Source: Chitinophagales bacterium (GTDB lineage Bacteria; Bacteroidota; Bacteroidia; Chitinophagales; CAIOSU01). From it: 64,000 nt of DNA. Of the stretch, positions 51,516-61,003 are shown one piece after another. Where the stretch lies: positions 1 through 64,000 of the forward strand of contig JAGYJT010000015.1 in the NCBI GenBank assembly GCA_018401955.1, read 5' to 3'. Every line of letters starts with the position of its first letter. The first letter of the stretch is position 1. The position numbers were made by a program, and so were the translations under genes. The notes under the pieces were generated by a model. The model saw only the letters and a program-made list of their open reading frames with translations, ran no database searches and was not told where the DNA came from.

Positions 51516-52262
51516 TTACAACCTGATGCTTACCCCTGCACTAGCAAAGTGCAGCAGCGAGAAGTTGTACACTTGGTCAATATCGGCACCGCCCTCAATA
51601 ATGCGGTAGCCCGCATAAAAGCCTACACTTTGCATTGGGTTGTAGCGCAACCCAACAAAGCCATCTTCCGCTCGTCCACTGGGCCCCACCAGCGCATCTA
51701 CGTCTAGCAGAAAAGTAAGTTTATCCGGCACTATTTCACCGGCAAAGTAAACGTTTAACAGCGGCACAACGCCAAGATCGGTGCTATTGGCAACGGTACT
51801 ACCCTGTTGCAACCGTATCTCGGCCTGGCGCAGTAGGCCCGTTAGGCCCACCCCTATGGTAATGCGCTCGTTGGGCAAAAACAGGTAGCGGTAGGTAAGC
51901 CTATAGGTGTTAAATTGGTACATAGCCGCTATGTTGGTATTGGCCATATACTCCTTTCCGCCAAAATTGATGTTGTTGGGTGCACTGCCCGTGCTAAAGA
52001 GTTTTAGTGGGGCTAGGGTAACGTAAATATCGTGGTGGTCTTTAATAATAAAGCCCAGCCGTGTACGGAAATAGTTGTAATTGTCCTGTTCAAAATTATC
52101 GGTAAGCGAGATGCGCGTACCCTCGCTCGTGCCGGGTACTTGTACATCATTATACCCATTTATCACGGCCCCACTTTCTACATCAATGTGCAATTGAGCA
52201 ATGGCCAACTGGGTGCTAAAGCATAGTGTTAATGCGGCTAACAGGGTAAATAAGGCTTTCAT
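51516..52262 (-). CDS. Outer-membrane beta-barrel protein of unknown function
   Basis: 248 residues from the ATG at 52262 (MKALFTLLAALTLCF ... LAIAQ signal peptide); the codon three residues earlier is TTG. The mature protein is a set of amphipathic strands (YNYFRTRLGFIIKDHHDIYVTL, in parts; YRLTYRYLFLPNERITIGVGL; GFVGLRYNPMQSVGFYAGYRI) and ends with FASAGVSIRL, consistent with a small barrel of 8-10 strands. No family name. Phrases such as VGFYAGYRIIEGGAD suggest a porin- or OmpW-like shape only. Confidence 0.8.
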   Translation of the reverse strand: MKALFTLLAALTLCFSTQLAIAQLHIDVESGAVINGYNDVQVPGTSEGTRISLTDNFEQDNYNYFRTRLGFIIKDHHDIYVTLAPLKLFSTGSAPNNINFGGKEYMANTNIAAMYQFNTYRLTYRYLFLPNERITIGVGLTGLLRQAEIRLQQGSTVANSTDLGVVPLLNVYFAGEIVPDKLTFLLDVDALVGPSGRAEDGFVGLRYNPMQSVGFYAGYRIIEGGADIDQVYNFSLLHFASAGVSIRL

Positions 52263-52409
52263 ATCTTGCAAGTTTTAAGGTAAAAGGCGCAAGAATCCTG
52301 CCAATGGGAGTATATTTATAAATGCCGAGTCTTAGCCTCTTAGCTCCAGTTTTGCTGAAATACAACTTCCTCAGATTGACGCTAAAGGAGGCATGGGAAG
52401 TAACTATGC

Positions 52410-53570
52410 CTAGTCTATGCTCTTTAATTTGAAGTAGTATTTCCTTGAGACCCCGTCACACTCTAAATATTCAAACTGCGCATTTTCTTCACTATAAACC
52501 CCATCTACACAGATACGGAGATTGCAGGTCTTTTGATAATCATTGGCTAATGATTTATAATAAAACCAACAATGTCCATCAATCGCGTTCATTAAATGGG
52601 CTGGGTCAAAATGTACTTCCCCATTCTCATTCCAGAGTTGTCTGGCTTTAGTTTTTACGCTCATATCATAGTGTAGCGTGGTTGTATTATTTCTGGTTAA
52701 AACCATCCTTTGAATAGTGTCACCAATTATGGTTTCGTATATGTACCGCCTGCCAATGGCTATCTGTTTTGGAAAAGATAGAGTATCCTTACCTCTAACC
52801 AATAGATAACCTTTATGCATCTCAACTATTTCGTCAATATAATGATGGCGTTTCCAACCTTTCAAAAATTCCTTAGAATACTCACTACTATCCTTCACTA
52901 TCACAATGCGTTTATAAAATTCTTCCTTCGATACTTCCACAGGCAATTTAAACCCTTGTAAATACTGGTGCCCTTTGCAACTACTTTCAACTATTACCAT
53001 TAACCTATTATCATCGCTCCTACCAATACAGATAGAAAAACAATTCTCTGCCCCTTCATTGCCATAAGGTGTACACAAGTAGCCATTCCCGCTCTCGTCC
53101 TCTTCAGCCTCAGCGGCTAAATAAAAGTTTGGATATAGTTTCACTGTGCCATATTCCGATAGTAAAGTATACTCCAAGTTCCCTAATACTGAAATATGGT
53201 AATCCACATCGGTATTATTTTTTCTGCGGAGTTCAACTTTCAAGGTCTTATTGTTTGCGGTTGACATTAGCGTATAGAAACTATCAACCACCAAATCATC
53301 TGGTGGCCTTATAGTATCATTGCCAAGCAAAAAGAAATCACGGTAAACCTTGATGTTGTAATGTGACGAATGCTCCTTTAACCCTTCGAGAAAATTGTCA
53401 CAATATTGGCTACCATCGTAAACCATCCATGAACTATCGGCTAATATTGTCAGATGTTCATTAGCAATCAATGTATCAGTAAATTGAATTTTAACAGCGG
53501 TTTCCTTGGGACCACCCGAACACATGCAGAATAGCAGCAAAATAAAAAATAAGCCCTTTGTTTGTTTCAT
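52410..53570 (-). CDS. Exported protein with two tandem related halves, function unknown
   Basis: 386 residues. The N-terminus (MKQTKGLFFILLLFCMCSGG) is a signal, perhaps of lipoprotein type although C-M-C is a poor lipobox. The protein is an internal duplication: residues 42-210 and 222-386 align, with F-L-x-G-x-K-x-H, L-L-x-G-x-D-T, a run ending in L-x-R-x-N-N-T-x3-Y-x-x-S-V, then N-G/E-x-V and a late C-x-I-C segment in each half. I do not recognise the repeat unit. Base use is more AT-rich than its neighbours. It borders the repeat-rich region, and may be accessory DNA. Confidence 0.75.
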   Translation of the reverse strand: MKQTKGLFFILLLFCMCSGGPKETAVKIQFTDTLIANEHLTILADSSWMVYDGSQYCDNFLEGLKEHSSHYNIKVYRDFFLLGNDTIRPPDDLVVDSFYTLMSTANNKTLKVELRRKNNTDVDYHISVLGNLEYTLLSEYGTVKLYPNFYLAAEAEEDESGNGYLCTPYGNEGAENCFSICIGRSDDNRLMVIVESSCKGHQYLQGFKLPVEVSKEEFYKRIVIVKDSSEYSKEFLKGWKRHHYIDEIVEMHKGYLLVRGKDTLSFPKQIAIGRRYIYETIIGDTIQRMVLTRNNTTTLHYDMSVKTKARQLWNENGEVHFDPAHLMNAIDGHCWFYYKSLANDYQKTCNLRICVDGVYSEENAQFEYLECDGVSRKYYFKLKSID

Positions 53571-53609
53571 ATCCTATTAGCGCATTTAAAAAGAAGAAAA
53601 ATATTCACT

Positions 53610-53668
53610 CATGCTACCTTAAGCGTCCTCGCTTAAGGTAAAAAAAACCACAAGCCTCTAGGCTTGCC
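53610..53668 (+). repeat. Two-hairpin dispersed repeat, copy 1
   Basis: First stem TACCTTAAGCG / CGCTTAAGGTA (53615-53640) with loop TCCT; ten bases later the second stem CAAGCC / GGCTTG (53651-53666) with loop TCTA. The same two stems, loops and spacing recur at 54010, 60909 (reverse) and 61843. Confidence 0.8.
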
Positions 53669-53763
53669 ACATAGCAAAAACAAATACCCTACAAATCGCC
53701 ACCTAATCAAGCCCCGTGCTCAATAGCGCAGTAGCTTCAAAGTTCATCGCGCCGCAATTGTCC

Positions 53764-53800
53764 GCGCGCGCACCCTTCGACAAAAGCTCAGGCTGACATA
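53764..53800 (+). repeat. GCGCGCACCCTTCGACA repeat, copy 1
   Basis: GCGCGCACCCTTCGACA, then a slightly altered AAAGCTCAGGCTGACATA. Related copies: 61783-61815 and 61952-61985. Sequences of the form CCCTTCGACAGGCTCAGGATGACA recur in many bacterial genomes, so this is a widespread mobile-type repeat rather than a local one. Confidence 0.6.
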
Positions 53801-54009
53801 CTTCGGAGTACCTAGCAATTGCGTGCGCATTTTGACAGAGCACAATGTGACAATGCGGGTTTCCATGTTGTAAAATACGGATTTCGACGATAATTCAAGT
53901 TAAGCGCTTACTTGCCCGAAGGTCCCTCGCAAAAATCGGTATGACAGAATGTGTAAAGCTGCTGTCCATGGACCATCGACCATGGACCAATTTCAACCAA
54001 TCAACTGCC

Positions 54010-54067
54010 CATGCTACCTTAAGCGTCCTCGCTTAAGGTTATAACATTACAAGCCTCTTGGCTTGCA
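54010..54067 (+). repeat. Two-hairpin dispersed repeat, copy 2
   Basis: Stem one ACCTTAAGCG / CGCTTAAGGT (54016-54039), loop TCCT; stem two CAAGCC / GGCTTG (54050-54065), loop TCTT. It ends 24 bases before the stop codon of the minus-strand hydrolase gene. Confidence 0.8.
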
Positions 54068-54090
54068 ACACACTATAAACAAAAGCTACT

Positions 54091-54948
54091 TCACTCACCC
54101 AACCACTCCGCAGCATCCTCCCAAAAATACTCTTTAAACCCACGCTTAAAGTAGTTAAAGTGCCCCAACTCTTTAAGGTTGAACTGTTGCGGTGTATAAT
54201 TAATGCGCTCAATGGGGGCATTGGTGTAGCGGGTAGCGAGGTTGTCAACGGTGCGGGGCGGGGCAAAGTGGTCGTCGCTGAAGCTGAGCATTTGCATGGG
54301 GGCAGTTACGTTCTTAAAGTTTTGAAGCGAGGGGCGGTTCTCCCTGAAAATATACTCCGGGTGGCGTATCCAGCTGGCCCATTGGTTGGCTACCCCTTTG
54401 GGTACGTCTTCAAACAGCTTTAATCGCTTGGCGGGCATGTAGCCAAACAAGGCCGTTAAGCCCGGCAATGCCAAATGACTGATATTGAACATCCTGATTT
54501 TGTGGTAGCCGCTCCATAGGTTCCAATAGCCGCTTTGAGATGCCACGGTGAGTACTTTCTTTACGTGCTTGTTGCTTTCGGCCAAGCCAAATACTTGCCC
54601 ACCCACACTATGGCTGGCATACAACAGGGCATCGGTTGGCAATTGGTGCAGGGCGTATTGCAGCACGGCCTCAATATCCAGTTCGCCCCACTGATGCAAG
54701 TGTGCTTCAAAACCTTTCATGCGCTCAGGTGCCGAAAGCCCCACGCCCCGGTAATCAAACACTACTACATGAAACCCCAACCCCCTTAAGTACTCACAAA
54801 AATTATAGTAATACTGTTGCAACACCCCCATGGCCGAACCCATTACTAAGGTTCTACCATTGGGCGCCTCGGGCACAAACACACTGGCGTGCAACGGGTA
54901 CCCATCGGCAGCTTTTATCTCAGTTGGGGTATAGTGTGGTTTGCCCAT
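54091..54948 (-). CDS. Alpha/beta hydrolase (COG4757-like) downstream of the DUF4011 helicase
   Basis: 285 residues. Oxyanion part near residues 35-40 (TLVMGSAMGV), the YRGVGLS turn near 75, nucleophile Ser in YASHSVGGQVF near 115, Asp in FSDDHFAPP near 220 and His in LKELGHFNYF near 268 give a full serine-hydrolase triad. It looks like the uncharacterised COG4757 branch. The start lies 15 bases after the stop of the 1951-residue helicase gene on the same strand, so both are likely one mRNA. A link to the helicase's role is possible but unproven; it may be a housekeeping esterase. Confidence 0.9.
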   Translation of the reverse strand: MGKPHYTPTEIKAADGYPLHASVFVPEAPNGRTLVMGSAMGVLQQYYYNFCEYLRGLGFHVVVFDYRGVGLSAPERMKGFEAHLHQWGELDIEAVLQYALHQLPTDALLYASHSVGGQVFGLAESNKHVKKVLTVASQSGYWNLWSGYHKIRMFNISHLALPGLTALFGYMPAKRLKLFEDVPKGVANQWASWIRHPEYIFRENRPSLQNFKNVTAPMQMLSFSDDHFAPPRTVDNLATRYTNAPIERINYTPQQFNLKELGHFNYFKRGFKEYFWEDAAEWLGE

Positions 54949-54963
54949 GTTTAATACTACCGT

Positions 54964-57900
54964 TTACTTTTTAATGATTCTACCTTCGTTTTCGTAAGCA
55001 TCACCACGCGCAATACACATTTGTATGCCACGCTGCATGGCCGCTTCCACATTATTCCCAATTCGTGAAAAACCAAATAGGCGCGAAGTCTCCCTAATCA
55101 AATCCGTATTTGGCAAGCTTATCTGGTTGGTAAGTATTTGCTTAATGGCATTAGCCACTTCAACAATGGGTAAGTCATCAACCTCTCGCTTTGTAATTCC
55201 ATCAGTATGTACCCTAAAGGTGTCATATTGCTCAGGTATCTGGTCATCGCGCCAAATAAATACATCCCTATCGGTGCCGGTACACTTTAGCTTAAGTGCT
55301 TCAAAAATGTCATCCATGTGAGCATTGATGCGTGCACCGCTGCGCGCTAGTCCCCAATGGGCTAGAATACGTTTTACCAATAAGTTTTTGCTGATAGGTG
55401 CCTCGGTTGCCACTACCTGCTGCACATGTTCTGCAATAAGCGGTTTGTGAAAAAACTGCATAAACTCATCGGTATTGAGCAAAATGGTGGCTTGTTTTTC
55501 AAATTGCGTAACCTGGTAGGCAGTGTATTGGGTGTCATCAATAATCAAGTAATCCTCTTCGAGCGCAATTGCTTCATCAGCCGTTTCTTCGGTAAGGGCA
55601 CCAAGCATGGGTTGCTGGGTTACTATTTGGCCGGTCATGGTTTCCAGTTGGCCGCTGTTTTTTATTGTAGCAATAGCATCTTGCAGCTGCAACAATATCC
55701 TATCAGGGTTTTCCCACCACTCAACCGACCATATTTGCAATATATTCCAGCCCAACAACCTAAGCACCCCTATCTGCACAATCTCTCGGTCTTTGGCGGT
55801 TTTGGCAGCTTTATAATTTTCACCATCGCACAAAACACCCAAAATATACTCGTCCGGATTCGCCTTATCCACTATCCCAATGTCAATTCTGTACCCTGAA
55901 CTACCAATATTGGTGTGTACATGGTAGCCCAACGATTTAATGCGGGTAGCGATGTGCTCAATCAACGGATTGGTTGGAATGGGCAAAATGCGTGTTTTGG
56001 CTTCGAACATAGCTTTACCCTTATCAGCATACTCCAAAAAAGCCTTCAAGCCAGCCACGCCTTCGGCCGGTGTTCGGGCAAGATCAATCTGGTCTGCACG
56101 TAGGGTAGCATATACCTGCATTTCATATCGCGCCCTAGATACGGCCACATTTAACCTACGCCACCCACCATCTCTGTTTAGTGGGCCAAAGTTGAGCGTT
56201 ACCTTTCCCTCCCTATCGGGGCCATAGCCTACTGAGAACAAGATTACATCACGTTCATCACCCTGCACGTTCTCTAGGTTCTTAATAAAGATTGGTTCCG
56301 CCGACTCTAACAATAGTTTTTCGTAATGTGGATGCTTTTTAAACACATCCGTTAGCATATCATCAATCAGCATTTGTTGTACCGAGCTAAAAGTAACCAC
56401 GCCAATACTGCGCTTGGAAAGCTCTGGGTGCTTAAGCCTGCGAACTATCTCATTTACTATCGCTTCGGCCTCTGCCCTATTATGCTTGGTTTTTCCACGA
56501 TCATAGAAACCAGGTACGTGATGGTATGTAACCTTATTGGTTAAGTCGTCGGGCGAAGGGAAGGTGAGCAGTTTGCCATCGTAAAACTTAGTGTTGCTAA
56601 ACGCAATAAGGCTCTCGTGCTTGCTACGGTAATGCCACAACAGGTAACGCGACGGCATTGACAATGCTAGGCAATCATCCAAAATGCTTTCCAAATCCTC
56701 TTTATCCAAATTATCTTCATCTACCTGTTGGGTAGTAAAAAAGTTGGTTGGTGGCATTTGCTTGGGGTCGCCCACTACAATTAAGCTAGCGCCACGGGCA
56801 ATAGCACCCACAGCATCGCAGGTAGGTAGTTGTGAGGCTTCGTCAAAAATCACAAGGTCAAACTTATCTGTACCTGCCTCAAAATATTGCGCCACCGAAA
56901 TGGGGCTCATGAGCATACATGGGCACATGCGCGGCAATAGGTTGGGTATGGAATCAAACAGCTTTCTTAAAGACATGCCTCTGGCTCCATTGCGGATGGC
57001 TCGCTGTAAAATACCAATCTCAGAGCTTTGGTTGGCCTCTTGCGTAAACGATGGCAACTTAGAAGCAAGCGAGGCAAATATTTCTTCTTTTGTAAGAAGC
57101 TCAAACCTTGCACTGAGCTCTCTAAAACGCTTGATTTTCTCCTCAAACAATTGACCACTAAAAGAGGCCAAAGTGGGTTCTACTTGAAAAATATACGCAG
57201 CACAAGAGCGGTATAAACCTTTCTTAAAACCAGCAATTACATGGCTGGTGCGTATTTTGCCTGTTTCGTAGGCTTCAACTACGGGTATTAAACCTGCTTG
57301 CACGGCGCGCTGCCTTGTTTGCAGCCAACTGCTCCAGTCCCTTAGGCCATCTACATTATCCAACCATTGCTGCGTATAAGTTTTGCAGGCAACTATCCGT
57401 TGGTCGTTTTCAGTAAAAATGGCATTAAAATCAACGCCCAATGCTTCGGTAATTTGTCCTTCAGTATTTAATACGGCGCGGTAATCATTCTCAAAAGTAA
57501 GCAGTGCATTACTATATACTGCAAGGTAGGTAGATGTACCGTCTTTAATGGCCTCAGCCAAAACCCCGCGCCATTGTCTGGTAGCGCTAGGGTCTTTAAA
57601 CAGCAAGTTTGCCTCCCTATTCATTTTTACCAAAACATCGGTTGCCTTAATAATGGTGTCCCAATCTGCATTACCACCGTTCCACATCAAGCCCAAAAGG
57701 TCCGTTAGCAATGGAGTATTGTTATCAATTACTTGCTGCTTGTCTTGATATTGCACTATCAAGGTCAACAACTGTTCCACCTGCGCCTTGTCTGAAACAC
57801 CTTGTTTCGATAAAAGCTTAATACGCTTATTAATGGCATTTTGCTTCAATAGTTTTGGCAAAAACCATTTCGCATCAGCTATGCGCCAATCGCGTAGCAT

Positions 57901-60819
57901 TTGCTCGGCTTCTAGCAAGAGGATATCGTTACTGTAATCGGTCAACAAACTAGTTCTATACTCGTCTCGTAACTTACCTTGTTCGGCAATGGCAGCTATT
58001 TGCAACAGCGTGTTCTCAAAGTTATCAGCGGTTAACAACGTAGCTGGCACGTTTGGCAGTTGGTTTAGCAAACTGGCAAGCTGTGCCACTTGTTGCAACT
58101 GGCTTTCGGTGGTTACAGGCAGGCTAATCTTTAAGGCTGCAAGTGCTGCTGGCAAAGAAGTAGTAAGCTTTGCCAAACTATTAGCGTAAGCGGTTAACAG
58201 GTCCACCGCCTCGTTTTTAAGATTAGGGCTATATTGACTGACCCTTATCCGCTCCAACGGATGCTGATACGGATTAAGGCAAAGTTTGCCCGCTGCTTGC
58301 AGCTCACCAACCAAATCGGTCCATTCGGTTATTTTGTTTTTGGTAAGCTGGGCAATACTTTCTGATGAAAAGGAGATATAATCTGGCAAAACGGTATTCT
58401 CTGCATAGCCCGTAAAGGCATCGTATAACGATAAACCGAATGGATAAACTTTGTGCAATGCTTCAACATGGGCATTTAGCTCTATGCGGAGCGCTTGCAG
58501 CCTTTCGGCCTCAAAAGCAAAATCAGCAGACTGCTTTACCCTGGTTATCTCGCTGGTCTTTTTAAGTTGCTCTAGCACTGCCGACTTTTTAGCCTTGTTG
58601 CTGTGCAGCTCCAAACAAAAGTGGCCCAAGCCAATCTTCTCCATCCTACTTTCCACTACCGAGAGCGCGGCCATTTTTTCGGCTACAAACAATACCCTCT
58701 TTCCGTTGTAAATAGCGTTGGCGATAATGTTGGTAATGGTTTGCGACTTACCCGTGCCCGGCGGGCCGTGTAATATAAAGCTGCCACCTTCGGATGCGGC
58801 AATTACCGCTGCCAGCTGAGATGAATCGGCACTGATGGGCAACACGATGTCCGTAGGGCTGTATTGTTTATCAAAGTTGATGGGCGGCTGCTCGGGCGTA
58901 TGCCACTCCAAGTTACCCGATACCAAACTGGCAACCACTTTGTTTTCGGTTAACTTGGCCGCATTGGTATGGATGTCGTTCCACATCACGAATTTGCTGA
59001 ACGAGAAAGTACCCAATATAGCTTGCTCCTCAATATCCCACCGTGAGTGCTCCATGATAGATTGCCTGATGATGCTAAAAACCACCCGCACATCTACCCC
59101 ACTCTCGTCTTTAGGCAGCACCTCTAGCCCACCGATATTTATCCCAAAATCCTGACGCAGCATTTCGAGCAGGGTAATGTTCATTATCGGCTCTTCTTCG
59201 CGGCTACGTATCACATATCCTTTTTGTGCCGATTTACGAACAATCTCCACCGGAAACAAAATAAGCGGCGCATACCTTGGGCGCTCGCTTTGCGGGGTTT
59301 CGTACCACTTAAGTATGCCTATGGCTATGTACAATACGTTGGCACCGTTTTCTTCCAGCGCCATTCGCGATGCGCGGTATAAACTAACCACGCTGTTACT
59401 CAATTCTAATTCTGTAAGATACGAGCGTAGGCGTTTTTGCGAAAGCTCCTGCCGCACCAAATCCACTATCGGGTCGGTTTGGTTGATGGCTTGGTAAATG
59501 CCTGCACTGCGCAGCGGATTGTTCCAATCGGTAGGTTTGGGAAACAACTGGTACTCGGTGCCATTAGAAAGTCCATCTTCCAACTGGCCAAGGTTGGGCG
59601 TAATCAATTGCACGGTATTCTTGGTCATGCGCAGGTTAAGCAAGTTGTTGCGCAGGCTCAGGTCAAGCAGCTTGCGCTCCCAAAGCTTTTGCCTTGATAC
59701 ATCAATGCTGCCCACATAGTTTAGTTTTATGCCCTGCTGTATCTCAGTGGGCGATATGCCCTCGCGCTCTTGCACTTCGGGCATTTGTATCTCCCAACCA
59801 TCGGCGGTTTTTATGCGCATCGGTATGGGCCTTATGCTGCCGTAGCGCGCCCGTTTTACATCGATAAAAAACAGGAACTCGTCTTCTTTGGCCAAATGGT
59901 TGTTGCCAAGCGCCAGTGCCTCGTCAAAAGTTATCGATTTGCCCGCGTTCATGCTCGTGGCCTCTAGCACGGCAATCTCGTTGATGCCGTCGGCTACCCG
60001 CTTGGTCAGCAGCGATTGGTCGTCGTTGATACTGTCGGCAAAGGCCTCGTCAATCAACCAAGCCCCCACAAAGGCATGGCCTTTTATCACTACCAATATC
60101 GGCCGCAGGCCCACAGCCTCTAAGCAACTGGCGTACAAAAGTGTCACATCCAGGCAATTGCCGAGTTGTTGGTTCAACACCATATCAATAGTGCGTACCC
60201 GCTGCCCGTAGGTTTCAAAGCTGGCGGGCACCGAGCAGTACACCACCTGCCTTTCAGAAATTGCCTCAAACAGCGCCGCCATCTGTTTTTGGGCACGGTC
60301 GGGGTTCTTGGTTTGGTATTCGTCAAACGACGGGTTGCCCGTCCACTTCTCCAGTATCGCGCTGGCGCGCTTTATAATCGGTACCGTATCGGGGTGGTTG
60401 GGGGTAACAAAAGCCGCCAACATTTCGGGCAGCACGTTCATGCCGCCCCACTCATCGTAGGCCAGCACATCTATTTTGTAGGCTTTTTCATATAATACCC
60501 CTTCATCGCTGGTAACGGTCAATTTTATGGCACCCGAAACCCTTTCGGTAAGCTCCGACAAAAACTTAGTGGACAGCATCACATCCACCACGCCCAGTTC
60601 CATTTTGGCACCCTTGGCCATGCCCTCAATGCGGGTGCTCCAAGGCAGGGCAAAGTCGGGCTCGGTGGTGATGTCGATGCGGATGTTGTGCCAGTCGGTG
60701 TCGGTATTATTGGCAATAAGCAGATGGCGCACCACGGGCACGTGGTTTTGCTGCATTGCAAAATTGATGAGCGGAGTGTACTCCACCTCAACGGTAGCCA
60801 ATAAAAGGGTCGTGTCCAT
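54964..60819 (-). CDS. DUF4011 / SF1 helicase / Vsr-like nuclease / DUF3320 multidomain protein, defence-like
   Basis: 1951 residues. Residues 1-130: beta-sandwich. Residues 205-260: transglutaminase-like core with Cys222 in QQLGNCLDVTLLYAS and His248 in IKGHAFVGAWL. Residues 370-650: DUF4011 (SRQKLWERKLLDLSLRNNLL). SF1 helicase from about 655: Walker A GPPGTGKS at 685-692, DEASQLP and VVGDPKQMPP at about 1320-1350, and RRLNVAVSRAR near 1560. A long helical insert (about 760-1280) splits the helicase. Residues 1610-1710: Vsr/MTES_1575-type nuclease (DIGIVD ... GVLCDGENY ... LGWNILQIWSVEWW). End: DUF3320. As I recall, this order matches the single-gene anti-phage protein called Hhe; not checked. 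Repeats flank both sides. Confidence 0.93.
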   Translation of the reverse strand: MDTTLLLATVEVEYTPLINFAMQQNHVPVVRHLLIANNTDTDWHNIRIDITTEPDFALPWSTRIEGMAKGAKMELGVVDVMLSTKFLSELTERVSGAIKLTVTSDEGVLYEKAYKIDVLAYDEWGGMNVLPEMLAAFVTPNHPDTVPIIKRASAILEKWTGNPSFDEYQTKNPDRAQKQMAALFEAISERQVVYCSVPASFETYGQRVRTIDMVLNQQLGNCLDVTLLYASCLEAVGLRPILVVIKGHAFVGAWLIDEAFADSINDDQSLLTKRVADGINEIAVLEATSMNAGKSITFDEALALGNNHLAKEDEFLFFIDVKRARYGSIRPIPMRIKTADGWEIQMPEVQEREGISPTEIQQGIKLNYVGSIDVSRQKLWERKLLDLSLRNNLLNLRMTKNTVQLITPNLGQLEDGLSNGTEYQLFPKPTDWNNPLRSAGIYQAINQTDPIVDLVRQELSQKRLRSYLTELELSNSVVSLYRASRMALEENGANVLYIAIGILKWYETPQSERPRYAPLILFPVEIVRKSAQKGYVIRSREEEPIMNITLLEMLRQDFGINIGGLEVLPKDESGVDVRVVFSIIRQSIMEHSRWDIEEQAILGTFSFSKFVMWNDIHTNAAKLTENKVVASLVSGNLEWHTPEQPPINFDKQYSPTDIVLPISADSSQLAAVIAASEGGSFILHGPPGTGKSQTITNIIANAIYNGKRVLFVAEKMAALSVVESRMEKIGLGHFCLELHSNKAKKSAVLEQLKKTSEITRVKQSADFAFEAERLQALRIELNAHVEALHKVYPFGLSLYDAFTGYAENTVLPDYISFSSESIAQLTKNKITEWTDLVGELQAAGKLCLNPYQHPLERIRVSQYSPNLKNEAVDLLTAYANSLAKLTTSLPAALAALKISLPVTTESQLQQVAQLASLLNQLPNVPATLLTADNFENTLLQIAAIAEQGKLRDEYRTSLLTDYSNDILLLEAEQMLRDWRIADAKWFLPKLLKQNAINKRIKLLSKQGVSDKAQVEQLLTLIVQYQDKQQVIDNNTPLLTDLLGLMWNGGNADWDTIIKATDVLVKMNREANLLFKDPSATRQWRGVLAEAIKDGTSTYLAVYSNALLTFENDYRAVLNTEGQITEALGVDFNAIFTENDQRIVACKTYTQQWLDNVDGLRDWSSWLQTRQRAVQAGLIPVVEAYETGKIRTSHVIAGFKKGLYRSCAAYIFQVEPTLASFSGQLFEEKIKRFRELSARFELLTKEEIFASLASKLPSFTQEANQSSEIGILQRAIRNGARGMSLRKLFDSIPNLLPRMCPCMLMSPISVAQYFEAGTDKFDLVIFDEASQLPTCDAVGAIARGASLIVVGDPKQMPPTNFFTTQQVDEDNLDKEDLESILDDCLALSMPSRYLLWHYRSKHESLIAFSNTKFYDGKLLTFPSPDDLTNKVTYHHVPGFYDRGKTKHNRAEAEAIVNEIVRRLKHPELSKRSIGVVTFSSVQQMLIDDMLTDVFKKHPHYEKLLLESAEPIFIKNLENVQGDERDVILFSVGYGPDREGKVTLNFGPLNRDGGWRRLNVAVSRARYEMQVYATLRADQIDLARTPAEGVAGLKAFLEYADKGKAMFEAKTRILPIPTNPLIEHIATRIKSLGYHVHTNIGSSGYRIDIGIVDKANPDEYILGVLCDGENYKAAKTAKDREIVQIGVLRLLGWNILQIWSVEWWENPDRILLQLQDAIATIKNSGQLETMTGQIVTQQPMLGALTEETADEAIALEEDYLIIDDTQYTAYQVTQFEKQATILLNTDEFMQFFHKPLIAEHVQQVVATEAPISKNLLVKRILAHWGLARSGARINAHMDDIFEALKLKCTGTDRDVFIWRDDQIPEQYDTFRVHTDGITKREVDDLPIVEVANAIKQILTNQISLPNTDLIRETSRLFGFSRIGNNVEAAMQRGIQMCIARGDAYENEGRIIKK

Positions 60820-60908
60820 TATGCTGCTGCGGATTAGTTTGCCAGTGGTAAAACGTATACAGCCCTAAAGATATTGAATTGTGTGGGATGGTGAGAGGAG
60901 TAATGTGT

Positions 60909-60958
60909 CAAGCCTAGAGGCTTGTTGGGATTTTAACTTTAAGCGAGGACGCTTAAAG
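60909..60958 (-). repeat. Two-hairpin dispersed repeat, copy 4 (reverse orientation)
   Basis: CAAGCC-TAGA-GGCTTG (60909-60924) then CTTTAAGCG-AGGA-CGCTTAAAG (60937-60958): the same two stems read on the other strand. In stem one a C/G pair of the other copies is replaced by T/A on both arms, keeping the pairing. It lies 90 bases upstream of the helicase start codon. Confidence 0.75.
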
Positions 60959-61003
60959 GAGCGGGGAATAGGCTCTGAATTATGTCATCAGCGAAGAATG
61001 TGA

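Larger units (their letters stand above)
53571..54090. other. 520-base gene-free stretch of dispersed repeats
   Basis: Holds two copies of the two-hairpin element (53610-53668 and 54010-54067), one GCGCGCACCCTTCGACA repeat (53764-53800) and a CCATGGACCATCGACCATGGACCA-like short tandem run (about 53964-54000, units of CCATGGACCA). No coding frame is supported. The remaining bases show nothing specific. Confidence 0.7.
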
